DNA from: Phytophthora sp. 'mugwort'
Taxonomy: Eukaryota; Oomycota; Peronosporomycetes; Peronosporales; Peronosporaceae
DNA: 64,000 nt
Assembly: GCA_033558025.1 (NCBI GenBank)
Contig: JAUCEF010000014.1
Coordinates: 620,001 to 684,000 of the forward strand
Direction: 5' to 3'
Part shown: positions 40,151-50,592 of the stretch, one piece after another
Position numbering within the stretch: the first letter of the stretch is position 1
How the letters are laid out: every line of letters begins with the position of its first letter
Position numbers and translations under genes: made by a program
Notes under the pieces: model-generated
Database searches by the model: none
The model's input: only the letters and a program-made list of their open reading frames with translations
Told to the model about the DNA's origin: nothing

Positions 40151-40680
40151 GGAGTGCGGCGATGTCGCTCACCATAATATCGGGAATCACAGTATAAACG
40201 GTACGTTTATCGGTGCAGGTCTGTGGTAATGCACTTCTAATCTTCGCTATTAAAATCGTAGACTCGGCGACCTTAAGAAAGTTGTGAAGCCGGAAATGGA
40301 ACGGAGTGAGTGTAGTGAAACTCTGTTCTTCTTTCAGTCCACGGCGGAGTTGGAGTACGCTTCTAGATTCAACATTGTAGGTTCGCGCACTATCATGGTG
40401 CAAATTATGTGCTGCTTAGTCTCGCAGTGCTGGTGAGCCCGCCTGCTTTGGTGCCCGTGTGGAAAGAATACACGCTGTTCAAAGGCAATTCGATCTCACG
40501 CTGCGTACCAGAGGCTCGCCAATACATAAAATATTGTATTGGCGACGACAGTGTTCAATAATAAAGATTGCAATATGACGTCAAGCAATACTAAATATTG
40601 CCGGAAGTTTATTGTATTTTATTTTATTTTATTAGTTGTTTAAGTACGTCAGCCGATGCCCCCCCCCCCCTGTTCCCGTG
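40151..40680. other. Unrecognised sequence between transposon relics
   Basis: No supported feature. It contains short direct words (ATATTGTATTGGC) and an ATTTT microsatellite near 40612-40635. Confidence 0.4.
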
Positions 40681-40689
40681 TGAACGACA

Positions 40690-42330
40690 TTGAGGGTTCG
40701 GGCGCGGTGGTCGACAGGTCACGTCCAACCCAGCTCCTCCCGAATTCAGTTGTCGTTTCCTGTAGCAAATCAGCCGCAGGTTGCCGAGTCGGTCTTGGCT
40801 ACGCATCACGCCACGAATTAGTAGACGACGCCGGTCGGACTTGTCTTTGTGGCGTAGATGAGGTCGATAGTATAAAGGTTAAGCTCTCGGAAGTCTTTCC
40901 CGCTTTTGTCGGGCGACGTGTCACCGCTGGATATTCTGGGTGTAGGCAAGGCTGACACACCGTTGGTTCGCTCCAATTGCTCCGCTAGGAAGGCACGCCG
41001 AGCTTGGTAGCGATCTCTTAAACGCCTCGCGATGGCCAGAGCGGAGATATGACTGAAACCTCGAAGTAACAGCGAAACATAGTCTTCTTCTCGCTCCTTG
41101 CGCTTCTTCCGGTAGCTTGGACCACTTTAGTTCCACTTCTTCTGCCGACGAGAGCTAAGATACAGCGATCACCTTGGCCACACATGTTTCGAACGCGGGA
41201 GTGTGGACGCTATACTGTAGCCCGCAGGTGCTCTACCACGACAGGATACTCTGCAATTAGCGCGTCAAACATGAGGCGCACATCTGCCATGTCGGTGTTG
41301 TCACGCTACAGGCGCTTATAAACGCTGTCGAATTTCTTCAGACGCTCGGATAAGGCGCCCAGCTTTCTGTGCTTCACACCAGTTGGGATTAGATTCTCAA
41401 TCGCCTCGACCTTCTTCATATCGCCGCGAATCTGGATGTAGCGCTGCACCATCGTGGATATTGACCACCAGCGCGTGACATTTTGCTTAACATGCAGGGG
41501 ATCTGTGTGCTCCTTGAACTCCGCGAAGTTGTTTTCCTTGCGGAAATCTACCATGCGAGCGTTCACGCTGTCCAACAAGTCCTCGTACATCGCCGGAAGC
41601 TTGTTCACCGCGTATTTGAATCTGTGGCTAGCGCAGCCGATGAGAGGCACGCCCATCTTGGTCGCAATGGACTGGTTGGTGACGCACTTGTCGCCCACGC
41701 GACCATATAATTTGTCTTGTTGTAAACGTCGAGGATGCTGTCAAACAGTTGAACATTCGCATCTGCTGTCTGTCTACCGTCCGTGATAGGGGATAGTCCA
41801 AGCAGCGTCACGCAAAGCTCTTCACCTACTTCGTAACGGCGTAACGGCGACGTAATGCACCCCGGCATGCGTCGAGCATAAGACCAAAGATCACTCCGAG
41901 CCCCTTGTCGAGCTCCTATCCGACCTTGATCGCGATGCCCTCTATGCCTTTTTGACAGCCTTGACCGTGACAGGCCGCAGCTTGCTCACGGCTCGTGTGA
42001 GTTCGTCTTTGGCTTCGTGGACGGGCATGTTTCGCATGACGATCCACTGGATCCACTGAAACATATGGCTGGCCACCTCTGGCACAAACCCAACGGATTG
42101 CAGCGGCCCGTTGGTGTTGCTCTTGAACGATGCGTATTGGGCTCGTATATCCGTCGTGCTTCGCCGCCAGATGCGCGAGGAGGTTCGAGTATCCAGACCT
42201 AGCCACCTGTTTACGATCCTGACCACATAGGTTGCAGCGAAACAGTCCTTGACCGAGAGGTGTGAAGAAGAAGGCGCAGAGAAGCTTGTTGGGGAGCTTC
42301 ATAGTTTGAGGAAAATGTTGTAGTGAGCTG
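40690..42330 (-). pseudogene. hAT-like transposase relic with BED-type finger
   Basis: Read on the minus strand from about 42310. A BED-like finger (FRCNLCGQDRKQV, YSNLLAHLAAKH) comes first. A second segment follows (FQWIQWIVMRNMPVHEAKDE), then a part with GVPLIGCASHRFKYAVNKL, NVTRWWSISTMVQRYIQIR, LKKFDSVYKRL, DMADVRLMFDALIAEYP and EEVELKWSKLPEE. These fall in at least four frames with several stops. The order and the WWSISTMVQRY word fit hAT-type transposases of oomycetes. The dimerisation domain usual at the end is not clearly seen, so the limit near 40690 is a guess. Confidence 0.6.
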
Positions 42331-42449
42331 GTGGATGCTCGGTAGTGGAGGTTTGAAGTATCTAGGTGTGAGCGCTCGTGACCAGTGATCGCTGTAGACA
42401 TGACAATTATGTTTAGTATTACTAAATACATATACTGTGGTCTGGATCA

Positions 42450-43736
42450 TACATCATGATACAATGCATTTTCATGGAAAGAAATTAGTAAAATTACAAC
42501 AAATGTAGTAATAGTACTGATATATAGGTGCCCAGGGGACAACCACTGCCACGATCATTCAGCGAGCGAACGCATGAAGGTGCCGCCCTACGAGTTGCTG
42601 CCCGAAGAAACGGTCGACAGCACGCAAGAATATAGCCAATCGCGAAAGCATTTCAATCCTTACCCTCCATAATCAGCAGTTTTCGACGTGACTCACCAGT
42701 CCAGGTATATCATAAGCTGCGTCCACAGTGTGTCTAAACGGCGTCCACCCAAGCTACGTCTTCTTTACCGTATCCGGTTTAAAGAGTTACTTTGAATTGC
42801 GCAATCGAATCCTGGATTTGATGTTTTGAGTCGCGATGGTCGCGACACTACCCCCGACGCGTCATTGGTTACATTTTGCACGAATGTCACCGCCTTAACG
42901 CGGTTGAGTTCGTTGCAATTGAGAAGCAGTTTTTGAACATTAGTCATGTGTTGATAAATATGCCAAATACAGCATTATCGGGGCACCGATTTTCGTTTAT
43001 TGATTGGCTGTGGAGATGTTGACACTTTGCGGTAATGACTACTGCAAAAAAACACAAGGATTGATACACTGCATGTCAAGTTGCCAACATGATGAAGTGA
43101 GTATTCAGTCGGTTTGATCTAGCGATCGACGTCTATTTTCGGTCGAGATCAATATCCAATGCAGTGGTTAAACAATATATGTCGCATTCGTCTGAAAATA
43201 CGAAGCAATATTTCTCGCTGACGTGTCATGTCTGACATTATGAAGCGCCTTACCCAAGTCCGCTATCAATACCTCTTCAAGCCCGCTCAAGTTATCTGAC
43301 AAGCCCACCCAAGCAAGTCGCCAATCTCGACCAGGCTGGTGGTGCACCTGAAAAGTCACGCTTGCGCACGTGGATGGCCCCTTGGTTCGAGATGTCCTCG
43401 AGTTCGACTGCTTGAGAAGTTACTGCCAGCAGCATCCGTCGAAGTTAGGCGTTTTTTTTAATCTCTTCCATGAAGATCACGCTTGGATATCTCCGCACGA
43501 GAATATGTGCTGATCCGCTTGAAGGCTATCTTTTACCTTTGAATGATTTGGGAATTATAGCAACTGAGTTCATTTCTAAAGCAGTGAAAATGCGCGCCAA
43601 AGGCTTAGAGGACGAAGAAGAGTATGACAACGTTGAACTGGAGATCTAGAGGTATTCTACACCTATATATACACCAATATATTGATAATTTGGAGGCAAT
43701 GACCAATACGATATTGCACCCTTCCTTAATACAAGC
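42450..43736. other. Gap without recognised genes
   Basis: About 1.3 kb. It includes a 59-codon open frame at 43470-43649 (listed separately) and otherwise no supported feature. Confidence 0.45.
43470..43649 (+). other. Short open frame with acidic tail, unrecognised
   Basis: 59 codons from ATG to TAG. The middle reads LPLNDLGIIATEFISKAVKM and the end EDEEEYDNVELEI, more protein-like than the surrounding noise. It could be the last exon of a decayed gene. I do not recognise a family and no upstream exon is evident. Confidence 0.2.
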
Positions 43737-43739
43737 TTA

Positions 43740-43769
43740 GAGCATCTTCACTCGCGTGGGCTATGCTAT
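43740..43769 (+). repeat. Left terminal inverted repeat of the Harbinger element
   Basis: GAGCATCTTCACTCG pairs with the right end with two mismatches in the first 15 bases; further similarity (GGCTATGCTAT against GGTATGCTAT) extends it to about 30 bp. Confidence 0.8.
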
Positions 43770-43878
43770 TTCTATCGCTAAATTAAATGATTTTTGATTG
43801 GCTCATTGAATAGCAATAGATGTATAAGGTTTACCACCCACTCGATTACTCGATTTGCTCGAGTTGCAGACTTCCTCG

Positions 43879-45033
43879 ATGGAACTTCAAGTTAGGCTTG
43901 TAGACGATGATGATGACGAGCTTGTTGGATTAGTTGCAGACACGGACGATGAGCTCGCTATGGCGCTAGCAATTTACCAGCGCAAGCAAGTATAGCGATC
44001 GCGTCTTCGCCGTGGATCAGTGTTCAGAAGGAGGAAGACACGAGAACGAGATATTCAGCTCGGGCACAATTCCATCATCCGCGACTATCTCGGCCCAAAT
44101 CCAGTTTACGATGAGTCTCTGTTCCAACGGCGCTATCGACTCCCATCGACGCTGGTTAGACGGCTACTGCGAGATATATCAAATGCCAATCCTTGCTTTC
44201 AGCAGAAACGCGACGCTGTGGGCAAGATAGGTACGTCATCTGAGCAGAAAATCACTGCTGCGTTGCATATGCTCGGAAGTGGGGCTCTGCAGACGCTCAA
44301 GATGAATATTGCCACATTTGAAATCATTAGGCACAGATAGTTTCCATGCCTTTTGCAAGACCGTGGTCGAAGTGTATGGGGAGGTTTATCTACGCTCGCC
44401 TACAGCTAATGATGTCGAAAAACTCTTAGCTTAACGAGAAGCGCGGCATGTCTGGTTACTGGGTTCTTTGGACTGCACCCACTGGCGGTGGAAAAATTGT
44501 CCGTTTGCTTGGCATGGGCAATACCAGGGGAAAGAAGGAGCGTCTACCGTGGTGATTGAAGCTGTTACCACTGCAGACCGCTGGATATGGCACTCCTTCT
44601 TCGGTATACCGGGGTCTAACAATGACATTAACGTTTTAGATCGGTCACCTCTTTTGCACAGTTTTTTTCAGCGTTACCTGCCCCCGAGTTCCTATCAAAT
44701 CGGCGATCAGCAATATAACACACCTTATTATTTTGTGGATGGCATTTATCCACCATGGACCACCTTCATTTCTGCTTACGTAGAGCCAGGTGATCGAAAC
44801 AAGAAGGAGTTCACTAAGGCTCACAAGGCTATACGAAAGGATGTTGAGTGTGCTTCCGGAATCCTAAAATCACGCTTTGGAGTGCTCGATGTTCCTTCAC
44901 GCTTGTGGTACCAACTTCGGATGAAGTACGTGATTTATTGTTGCATTTTATATTACACAATATAATCATCGAGCTCCGCGAAGACGGCGTCCGGGACTAT
45001 TTGCCGGATCCCTATGGAACGATGGAGTTGTAG
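43879..45033 (+). pseudogene. PIF/Harbinger transposase (DDE_Tnp_4 type), broken
   Basis: Starts at ATG 43879 (MELQVRLVDDDDDELVG). An in-frame TAG lies near 43993, after which the same frame runs RRRKTRERDIQLGHN and YDESLFQRRYRLPSTLVRRL. A frame change near 44330 and a TAA near 44430 break the middle. The catalytic part is then clear: LDCTHWRWKNCPFAW (first Asp), GSNNDINVLDRSP (second Asp) and KDVECASGILKSRF (Glu). One more frame change lies near 44940, then LLLHFILHNIIIELRED. The DDE residues are all still there, so decay is moderate. Confidence 0.85.
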
Positions 45034-45465
45034 ATCGGGTTGAAGAACCTGACCAAGATTATATTAAGATTCTGTCGCGAGTGCAGTCGACGATTTTGGA
45101 AGTGGTTGTACTATGGACATGGGCAAGCGCATGAAGCTTAGCAAGATGAGAATGACAGTAAGGCATTCCGCGAAGATCTTTGCAGACACTACTGGAACTG
45201 GAATGCTACACATTGAATTAGGTTTTGTAGTGTTGTACTTGATAAATAATGCATTGCTTGTTTTAATGGAGCTATCAGATTGTCTTCGAACTCAAATATC
45301 TAGCGTCAACTAATGCAGTATGGATTATAGTGTGTGCATTTCTCCGATGCCTGCGAGACTTACACGTGTATTCTCACCCCCTTGTTGCTCCGTGTCATCA
45401 TGCTCCTCAAGGCCCTGTCCGTCAACTCTTCCACGTTCTCCTGCTAGTATGTCGCCGGCATAGTT

Positions 45466-45867
45466 CTAATCAGCATCGACAAATTTATCTACATCAACTG
45501 CACTAGGAGAAGTCGAACCGTCAATAATATCAAGAAGTTGAATATTTCTGTCGCCTTCAGCACTTTCTTCACCAGCAACCCGTCCGTTTTTGATGTCGGT
45601 ACGTAGCGGGACTGAAGCTGCGGCCTCGCCGATAACTGCCGAAAGACGCTTCTTACGCATAAAGGCAAACAATGCCTCATCGGATTCGAGGTCTGTTTTG
45701 AACAGATCAATAGTCGTCTGCTCTTCGATGAGATCATTCTTCCGCTTCATCTGTCCAAGCAGCGCCTCACTGCGCTTTTTGTTGTCAACGACCAGCTTAA
45801 GTATTTTTAGGTAGACTCGGACTAAAGCTTCGTCTTCAGCTGGGCTCCAGCGACGTCCACGCTCCAT
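45466..45867 (-). pseudogene. Harbinger ORF1, Myb/SANT-like protein, internally shortened
   Basis: ATG 45867 begins MERGRRWSPAEDEALVRVYL, a Myb/SANT start. The text then jumps to NKKRSEALLGQMKRKNDLIE, which is normally the region well after the Myb helices, so the middle of the DNA-binding domain appears deleted. The end is acidic (DVDKFVDAD). PIF/Harbinger elements need such a partner protein to bring the transposase to the nucleus and the TIRs. Open frame of 133 codons but probably non-functional. Confidence 0.65.
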
Positions 45868-46023
45868 AGTACAGTCTGGGCTCTGAAGCCGTAGGCAACC
45901 GTGGCAGTCCGGCAAAGGATCTAAATACGGCGCGGTAATTTATGCAGTTATTTAACAATAGAGCGCCGACTGGAGCACCTTGCGCTATTCTAACAGCACT
46001 TGTCCGTAGTTTTCCTGTTCCAA

Positions 46024-46053
46024 TAGGCATAGCATACCCGACTGGAGATGCTC
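46024..46053 (-). repeat. Right terminal inverted repeat of the Harbinger element
   Basis: The inverted reading starts GAGCATCTCCAGTCG and continues GGTATGCTAT. Immediately outside is TTA. Confidence 0.8.
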
Positions 46054-46056
46054 TTA

Positions 46057-47222
46057 TAACATAAATAATAGACCTCTGTAACTGTTGAATGCATACGCTG
46101 CCTCCGCGTGGACGTATCTAACTGGTTGCATAACCCGTCGTTGTATGATTACTGCGTAATAGATCATGACTCTCAAATACGAAGCCAGAAAACTTATCAT
46201 GCTCAGTGCCGTCAACGCGAATAAGCGTCGGATACGATCATTGTGAAGAATCATGTCTGCATCATATTAGCGGTGAAAAACATTATGTCCAGTGTGCCGT
46301 CGAGTCAGGACGCCATTGGATGTCTTCATTCAGCGTAGAGAAGCCTACGACGAAGTGGTGAGCAAGCTGAAACAGCGCGACCTGACAGTCTATGAGGTTG
46401 CCACTGTACACGCCGTGTGTTATTACTTTCATACAGGAACTTGTCTGGTAGGCCGCATGGATCTCAACTTCGCCGAAGTCCAGATCGATTACATCTTCTG
46501 CAGCATGCATGTAATCACGACGACACCCCGAAATTATTGAGAAGTGATTTTTAGTGAAATGTTGTCAGGTTCGACGGCCTCTCATACTAACGCTCGAATT
46601 TCCAAGCCTATGTTGAAGTCAGCAAGCTGTTCTGTGACAGCCTCCATTTTAACAATACATCAGTTGCTCTTTAGATAATATATTCCACATTGGTTGTTCG
46701 TAAAAGGGGCTGCGTCAAAAAAACAAAAACATTATTATGAACATATATGAAAGTATTTCCACATATCTCCACTAGCATAACAAAAACTGAGCCGCTTTGA
46801 GTCAATAGAGTAATCGATGGACAAATAGAAAAATCAATCTTTGAACTCTCTTCTTTCTTTGGTTTCAATATTTGCCTTGGTTAGCTGCAGAAAAAACGAA
46901 TAGGTGACGCGAAAAGAGTTTACAATATATATTTATATATTTTATTTCGCAGAACTACTCATGATATATAATTCATACTTGGTATTAATCCTTCTGATCA
47001 TATTACAAATTTTCAAGACGACATTTATTTGCATTACTACAATCGGTATTAATACAGTAAAAGTAACATTGTGTAATACAGTACTTTGAGTAAGTGTTGC
47101 ATGAACGTCGTATCTAATGTGACCCACATCACTACGTATCTATTTTAGAGCGCATACTTTTCCCGCCAACAGCGCCACTAATCGAGTAGCTCTTATTACG
47201 CCCAGACAATAGAATCGGTATC
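46057..47222. other. Gap before MRG15, no gene seen
   Basis: About 1.2 kb, AT-rich from 46650 to 47110. An 82-codon frame at 46292-46540 (CRRVRTPLDVFIQRREAYDE..) has some protein character but no recognised family and may be another transposon scrap. Confidence 0.45.
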
Positions 47223-48273
47223 ATGACGGTTAGGGTGGGCGACACAGTGCTGGCTTATCATGGGCTCATGGTCTACGACGCCAAGGTGCAGAAGGTGGAC
47301 AATGGCCAGGGAGTGCAGGAGGCGCCGGGCGCTGGGGGCCATGCTACGGCCAGCACGCAGTACTACCTGCACTACCAGGGCTGGGCAAAGAAGTGGGACG
47401 AGTGGGTGCGCCACGACCGCGTGCTGGAGGACACGCCGTCTAACCGTGCGCTGCAGAAGAAGGCCAAAGAGGACGTTGCCCAGGCCAAGAAAGAGAAGCG
47501 CCTGGCCAAGAAGAAGAAGATCAGCTCGGCCGGCATGGACGCGCCCAGCTCGCGCAAATCGCCGTTCAAGCGCATGAAACACAGTACCGACAACGACTTC
47601 GAGGAGTTCCCCGGCCCAGCAGAGGGTGGCGCGGAGGATGGCACGTCGGCCAAACAGATTAACATCCAGATGCCTTTCTCGCTCAAGAAGCAGCTCGTGG
47701 AGGACTGGAAGAACGTTACCCACGCGCCACACCAGCTCGTACCGCTGCCCAGGAAGCCCAATGTCAGCCAGATTATAAAGACGTATCTGGAGTTCAAGAA
47801 GAGCAAGGTACACATTGGAGAGGCCAGCGAGGAGAAGGAATACAAGAACATCGAGGGTATCATGGAGGGTGTGCAGTCCTATTTTGATCGTGCATTGAGT
47901 TCCATCTTGCTCTATCGCATGGAGCGACGCCAGTATCAGGAGCTCCGACAGAAGCAGAGCGAGGAAGTGCCGCTCTCTCAGATTTACGGTGCTGAACACC
48001 TCATTCGGCTTTTCGGTACGTGCTGATGAGATGCTCGCTTTTCCTTGCGTGACGTGGCTAACGTTATTGTGTTTAATTTGCGTGTCTAATACAGTGAGAT
48101 TACCCGTCCTTCTGGCAGGCTCCAACATCTCTTCGCGTGAGCTGCACCAGATCCAGGCACGTCTCAACGACTTTCTCAAGTTTATCCAGAAGAACTCGGC
48201 GTCATGGTTCGTCACAGAGTATGAGACCGCCTCGGAGAAGTACGTGGAGCAAGCCACCGCAGCAACCTCGTAA
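47223..48273 (+). CDS. MRG15/Eaf3-like chromatin protein; join(47223..48015,48095..48273)
   Basis: Two exons, 79-nt intron (GTACGT..ACAG, phase 1), 323 aa. An N-terminal chromo barrel (RVGDTVLAYHGLMVYDAKV, HYQGWAKKWDEW) has the full aromatic cage (His, Tyr, Tyr, Trp, Trp) that reads H3K36 methylation. A basic linker follows. A C-terminal MRG domain begins MPFSLKKQLVEDWKNVTH and crosses the splice joint at GAEHLIRLF-VRLPVLLAGS, ending NDFLKFIQKN and ATSEKY-like helices. MRG15/Eaf3 is a subunit of NuA4-type acetyltransferase and Rpd3S-type deacetylase complexes. The two chromo-barrel proteins at 28474 and 29394 resemble its first 75 residues. Confidence 0.93.
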
Positions 48274-48314
48274 GACCAAAAGGGCAGGCGTACATGTAGC
48301 CATCTATAATCATA

Positions 48315-48385
48315 CGGTACCGTACTCATTCGCACTTATGTAGCCATATCAACTCATAGGCTACTGTACTCATTCGCACTTATAG
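48315..48385. repeat. Short direct repeat GTACTCATTCGCACTTAT, two copies
   Basis: The same 18-mer occurs at about 48322 and 48366, between MRG15 and the phosphatase gene. Each contains ACTCATTCGCA, which is close to the start of the oomycete initiator, so it may mark promoter duplication. Confidence 0.45.
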
Positions 48386-48461
48386 CACATGCACATATGG
48401 CTACATTTCTCTTGATTTACAATTCCTAGCTTTCTCAGCTTGCAGTAACGTTAGCATATCG

Positions 48462-49127
48462 ATGACGCAATGGACTTGGTCCATGCTACTGTACGCCGTC
48501 ACTAGCTGGCAGGCCTGGATCTTGGCTGCTGCTATGCTCTACGTTGCCTTCCAGCTCCACTTCTTACCTGAAGGCTTGGCTCGAGTCGTGGCCCGCGTGT
48601 TCTTCTACCCGACGTGGCCGCTCACGTACCTCTCGCGCCGACAAAACTACTGGACGTTGGTGGACTCGCATGTGTTACTGGGAGCAGCTCCAATGTCCTT
48701 CATGCCTCATGTGGACGCTCTCGTGTCTCGAGGTGTGCGCGCGGTGGTCAACCTGTGCGATGAGTACGCAGGACCCGAGCAGCAATACAGACGTCAGCAC
48801 ATCCAGCAACTCCGTCTCCGGACCGTGGATCATTCCGAGCCATCGCTAGCGGCGCTGGAAGCGGCTGTGACCTTCATTCGCACCCAGAAACAACGAGGTG
48901 TAAGGACCTACGTGCACTGCAAAGGCGGTACCGGACGCAGTGCCGCCGTGGCGCTGTGCTGGTTGGTGGCCAACCGGGGGATGACCCCGCGAGAGGCACA
49001 GACTTACCTTAATGAGAAGCGACACGTACGCAAGTCGCTGTACCTACAGCCGAATGTGCTTGCGTTCTGCAACAAGATCCAGACGACGCCCAAGGGGAAC
49101 GAGACGCAGGAGGAAGCGGACGAGTGA
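48462..49127 (+). CDS. Membrane-anchored dual-specificity phosphatase, PTPMT1-like
   Basis: Single-exon 221-aa protein. The N-terminus has a hydrophobic helix (WILAAAMLYVAF, about 19-33), then a phosphatase domain: AVVNLCDEYAGP (about residue 95) and the active loop HCKGGTGRS with Cys153 and Arg159, followed by AVALCWLVANRGMTPREA. The Cys-X5-Arg catalytic pair is complete. The family includes PTPMT1, which removes phosphate from phosphatidylglycerol phosphate in mitochondria, and plant DSPs of similar sequence. The GGTG loop is unlike the AGRSRS of PTPMT1, so the substrate is not certain. Same strand as MRG15, 190 bp downstream. Confidence 0.82.
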   Translation: MTQWTWSMLLYAVTSWQAWILAAAMLYVAFQLHFLPEGLARVVARVFFYPTWPLTYLSRRQNYWTLVDSHVLLGAAPMSFMPHVDALVSRGVRAVVNLCDEYAGPEQQYRRQHIQQLRLRTVDHSEPSLAALEAAVTFIRTQKQRGVRTYVHCKGGTGRSAAVALCWLVANRGMTPREAQTYLNEKRHVRKSLYLQPNVLAFCNKIQTTPKGNETQEEADE

Positions 49128-49198
49128 AGAATTGGCTTTGAATCTAAGAGAAGACGAGTCTGCGTCATTAAACTACCAGCGCCGAACGGTACGTCTTG

Positions 49199-50264
49199 TC
49201 ACAAACAATTAAAACGCTGGTTCTTTCTTCTTAAGTAATCTTCTTGCAGTTGTGTGAAGGTTACGTCTTCCAAGTCGAACGTCATGAAGCGAGTGTAGAA
49301 GCAACCAACGACGACAGGTGTGTCACGTGTGTCGTCGTTGCCGTCACGAAGGTCCTTCTTGGCCAAACACAAGGCACACTCTGTAGCCATTCGCATCGTC
49401 AAGTAGTACCCGGGTCTCCCTTGCCAACAGCTTTCAACTTCGCTGACAGCTCTCGTCTTCCGTGAACCCGTTAACTTCGACAATGAAGCAGCCATTAAGC
49501 TGTACGTCCTCTGACAGGCCTTCACCAGGAGCAGGAGCCAGCTTCTGGATCAACTGTCGCGTCCATTTGAAGTACAGCATGCCGGTGAGTACCACTGAGA
49601 CGGTAAAGATCAGCGTCTGCGTCAATACACCACCCAGCGCGAACTGTTCGCTGTATACAAAGCGCCGGAGGCCAACATGCCGCCGCTCACGCTGCCCTTG
49701 GAGTCGGTGATGAGGGAATCAACGCGCCCAGCCGTGGCCTCTTTGCCACTGAGCTGGCGAATTCGCATCGCGAGTAAGTAGACGAGATCCGAAGGAGCTG
49801 AATCCACGCTGCATGAATTGACGATGATCGCGCCGCTCTTGGCTGCAATGTCCTGGTACTTGTGAATCATTCCACGCACCCAAGCATCTCTCCGGTGACG
49901 TCGCAGTAGTGGACCCCGTTCTCGGCACATAGCTTGATCAGCAGCTCGCCGTGCAAAATGTACGGCTCCACGAGCGACAGCACCAGATTGGTCTGCTTGA
50001 TCATGTTCAGCAGTGAAGTCTCGTCGTGACTATCAGCAAATAGCGTCGAGATTGCAGTAATGAGCTGGTTGTCGACGTCAGGTAGCTTGGCTGCAAGCTC
50101 TTTCTTCAACGCCGTCAACTTGGTCGCGTTACGTGCCGCTAACGCCCACTTGACGACGTGTAGGGACCCCAGCGCTGCTCCGGTTCCGTCATCAAGTGTC
50201 TTGCGGCCAACGCGCCCGTGAATCCTGTCGCACCAAACACCACGAAGTCGAACTGGTTGGCCAT
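49199..50264 (-). pseudogene. Saccharopine-dehydrogenase-like (SCCPDH) gene, frameshifted and internally deleted
   Basis: On the minus strand. The start at 50264 gives a Rossmann fold MANQFDFVVFGATGFTG. A frame change follows near 50150 before ARNATKLTALKKELA. Further on are LVLSLVEPYILHGELLIKLC and ENGVHYCDVTGE, then another shift near 49890 before GMIHKYQDIAAKSGAIIVNS and DSAPSDLVYLLA. The rest jumps, with a change near 49650, to LTQTLIFTVSVVLTGMLYF and a late YYLTMRMATECALCLA after one more shift near 49440. Compared with SCCPDH proteins about 100 residues in the middle are missing. The short interruptions cannot be introns (one candidate would be only 29 nt). Not functional as written. 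Confidence 0.8.
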
Positions 50265-50592
50265 GCTGAAAGGCGAAGAACCAAAGGGTCTTGATAGAAG
50301 TAAGTTGAGAACTGAAGCGGTCTTCATCATTAGAGATCTGCCTTGCTGAAGGGATCAGATGATCAGAGGTTCAAAAACGCGAGATAAGTGACACTATCAC
50401 GTCTATGGGGGTCATCGCGTTCTTCTCCGTTGACGCTATCATGTAACCACACTTGGTACGCCTCCTAAACATTGCAAACAGCCACGAACAAGTCCTACCT
50501 TTTTGAATAATAAGACATACTTACTTAGTATTGCATTGATCGGTCGCGAAATGCTGGTACTCTTCGACAAGATCGAAAACGCGGGACCCTCC
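50265..50592. other. Spacer between the broken SCCPDH-like gene and the J-domain gene
   Basis: About 330 bp that hold the 5' flank of the pseudogene and the 3' flank of the J-domain gene. No other feature seen. Confidence 0.4.

Larger units (their letters stand above)
43737..46056. mobile_element. PIF/Harbinger DNA transposon with TIRs, TTA duplication and both ORFs (decayed)
   Basis: The left end at 43740 reads GAGCATCTTCACTCG and the right end at 46053, inverted, reads GAGCATCTCCAGTCG; both continue into a shared TATGCTAT. TTA flanks both sides (43737-43739 and 46054-46056), the target-site duplication of PIF/Harbinger elements (TWA). The 2314 bp inside hold a DDE transposase on the plus strand and a Myb/SANT-like ORF1 on the minus strand, convergent. 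Both are damaged. A complete, delimited but inactive copy. Confidence 0.88.

Noticed and set aside
47196..48335. Long open frame (379 codons) on the minus strand opposite MRG15
   Set aside because: Leu/Arg-rich antisense shadow of a high-GC coding sequence; the plus strand has clear domains and an intron.
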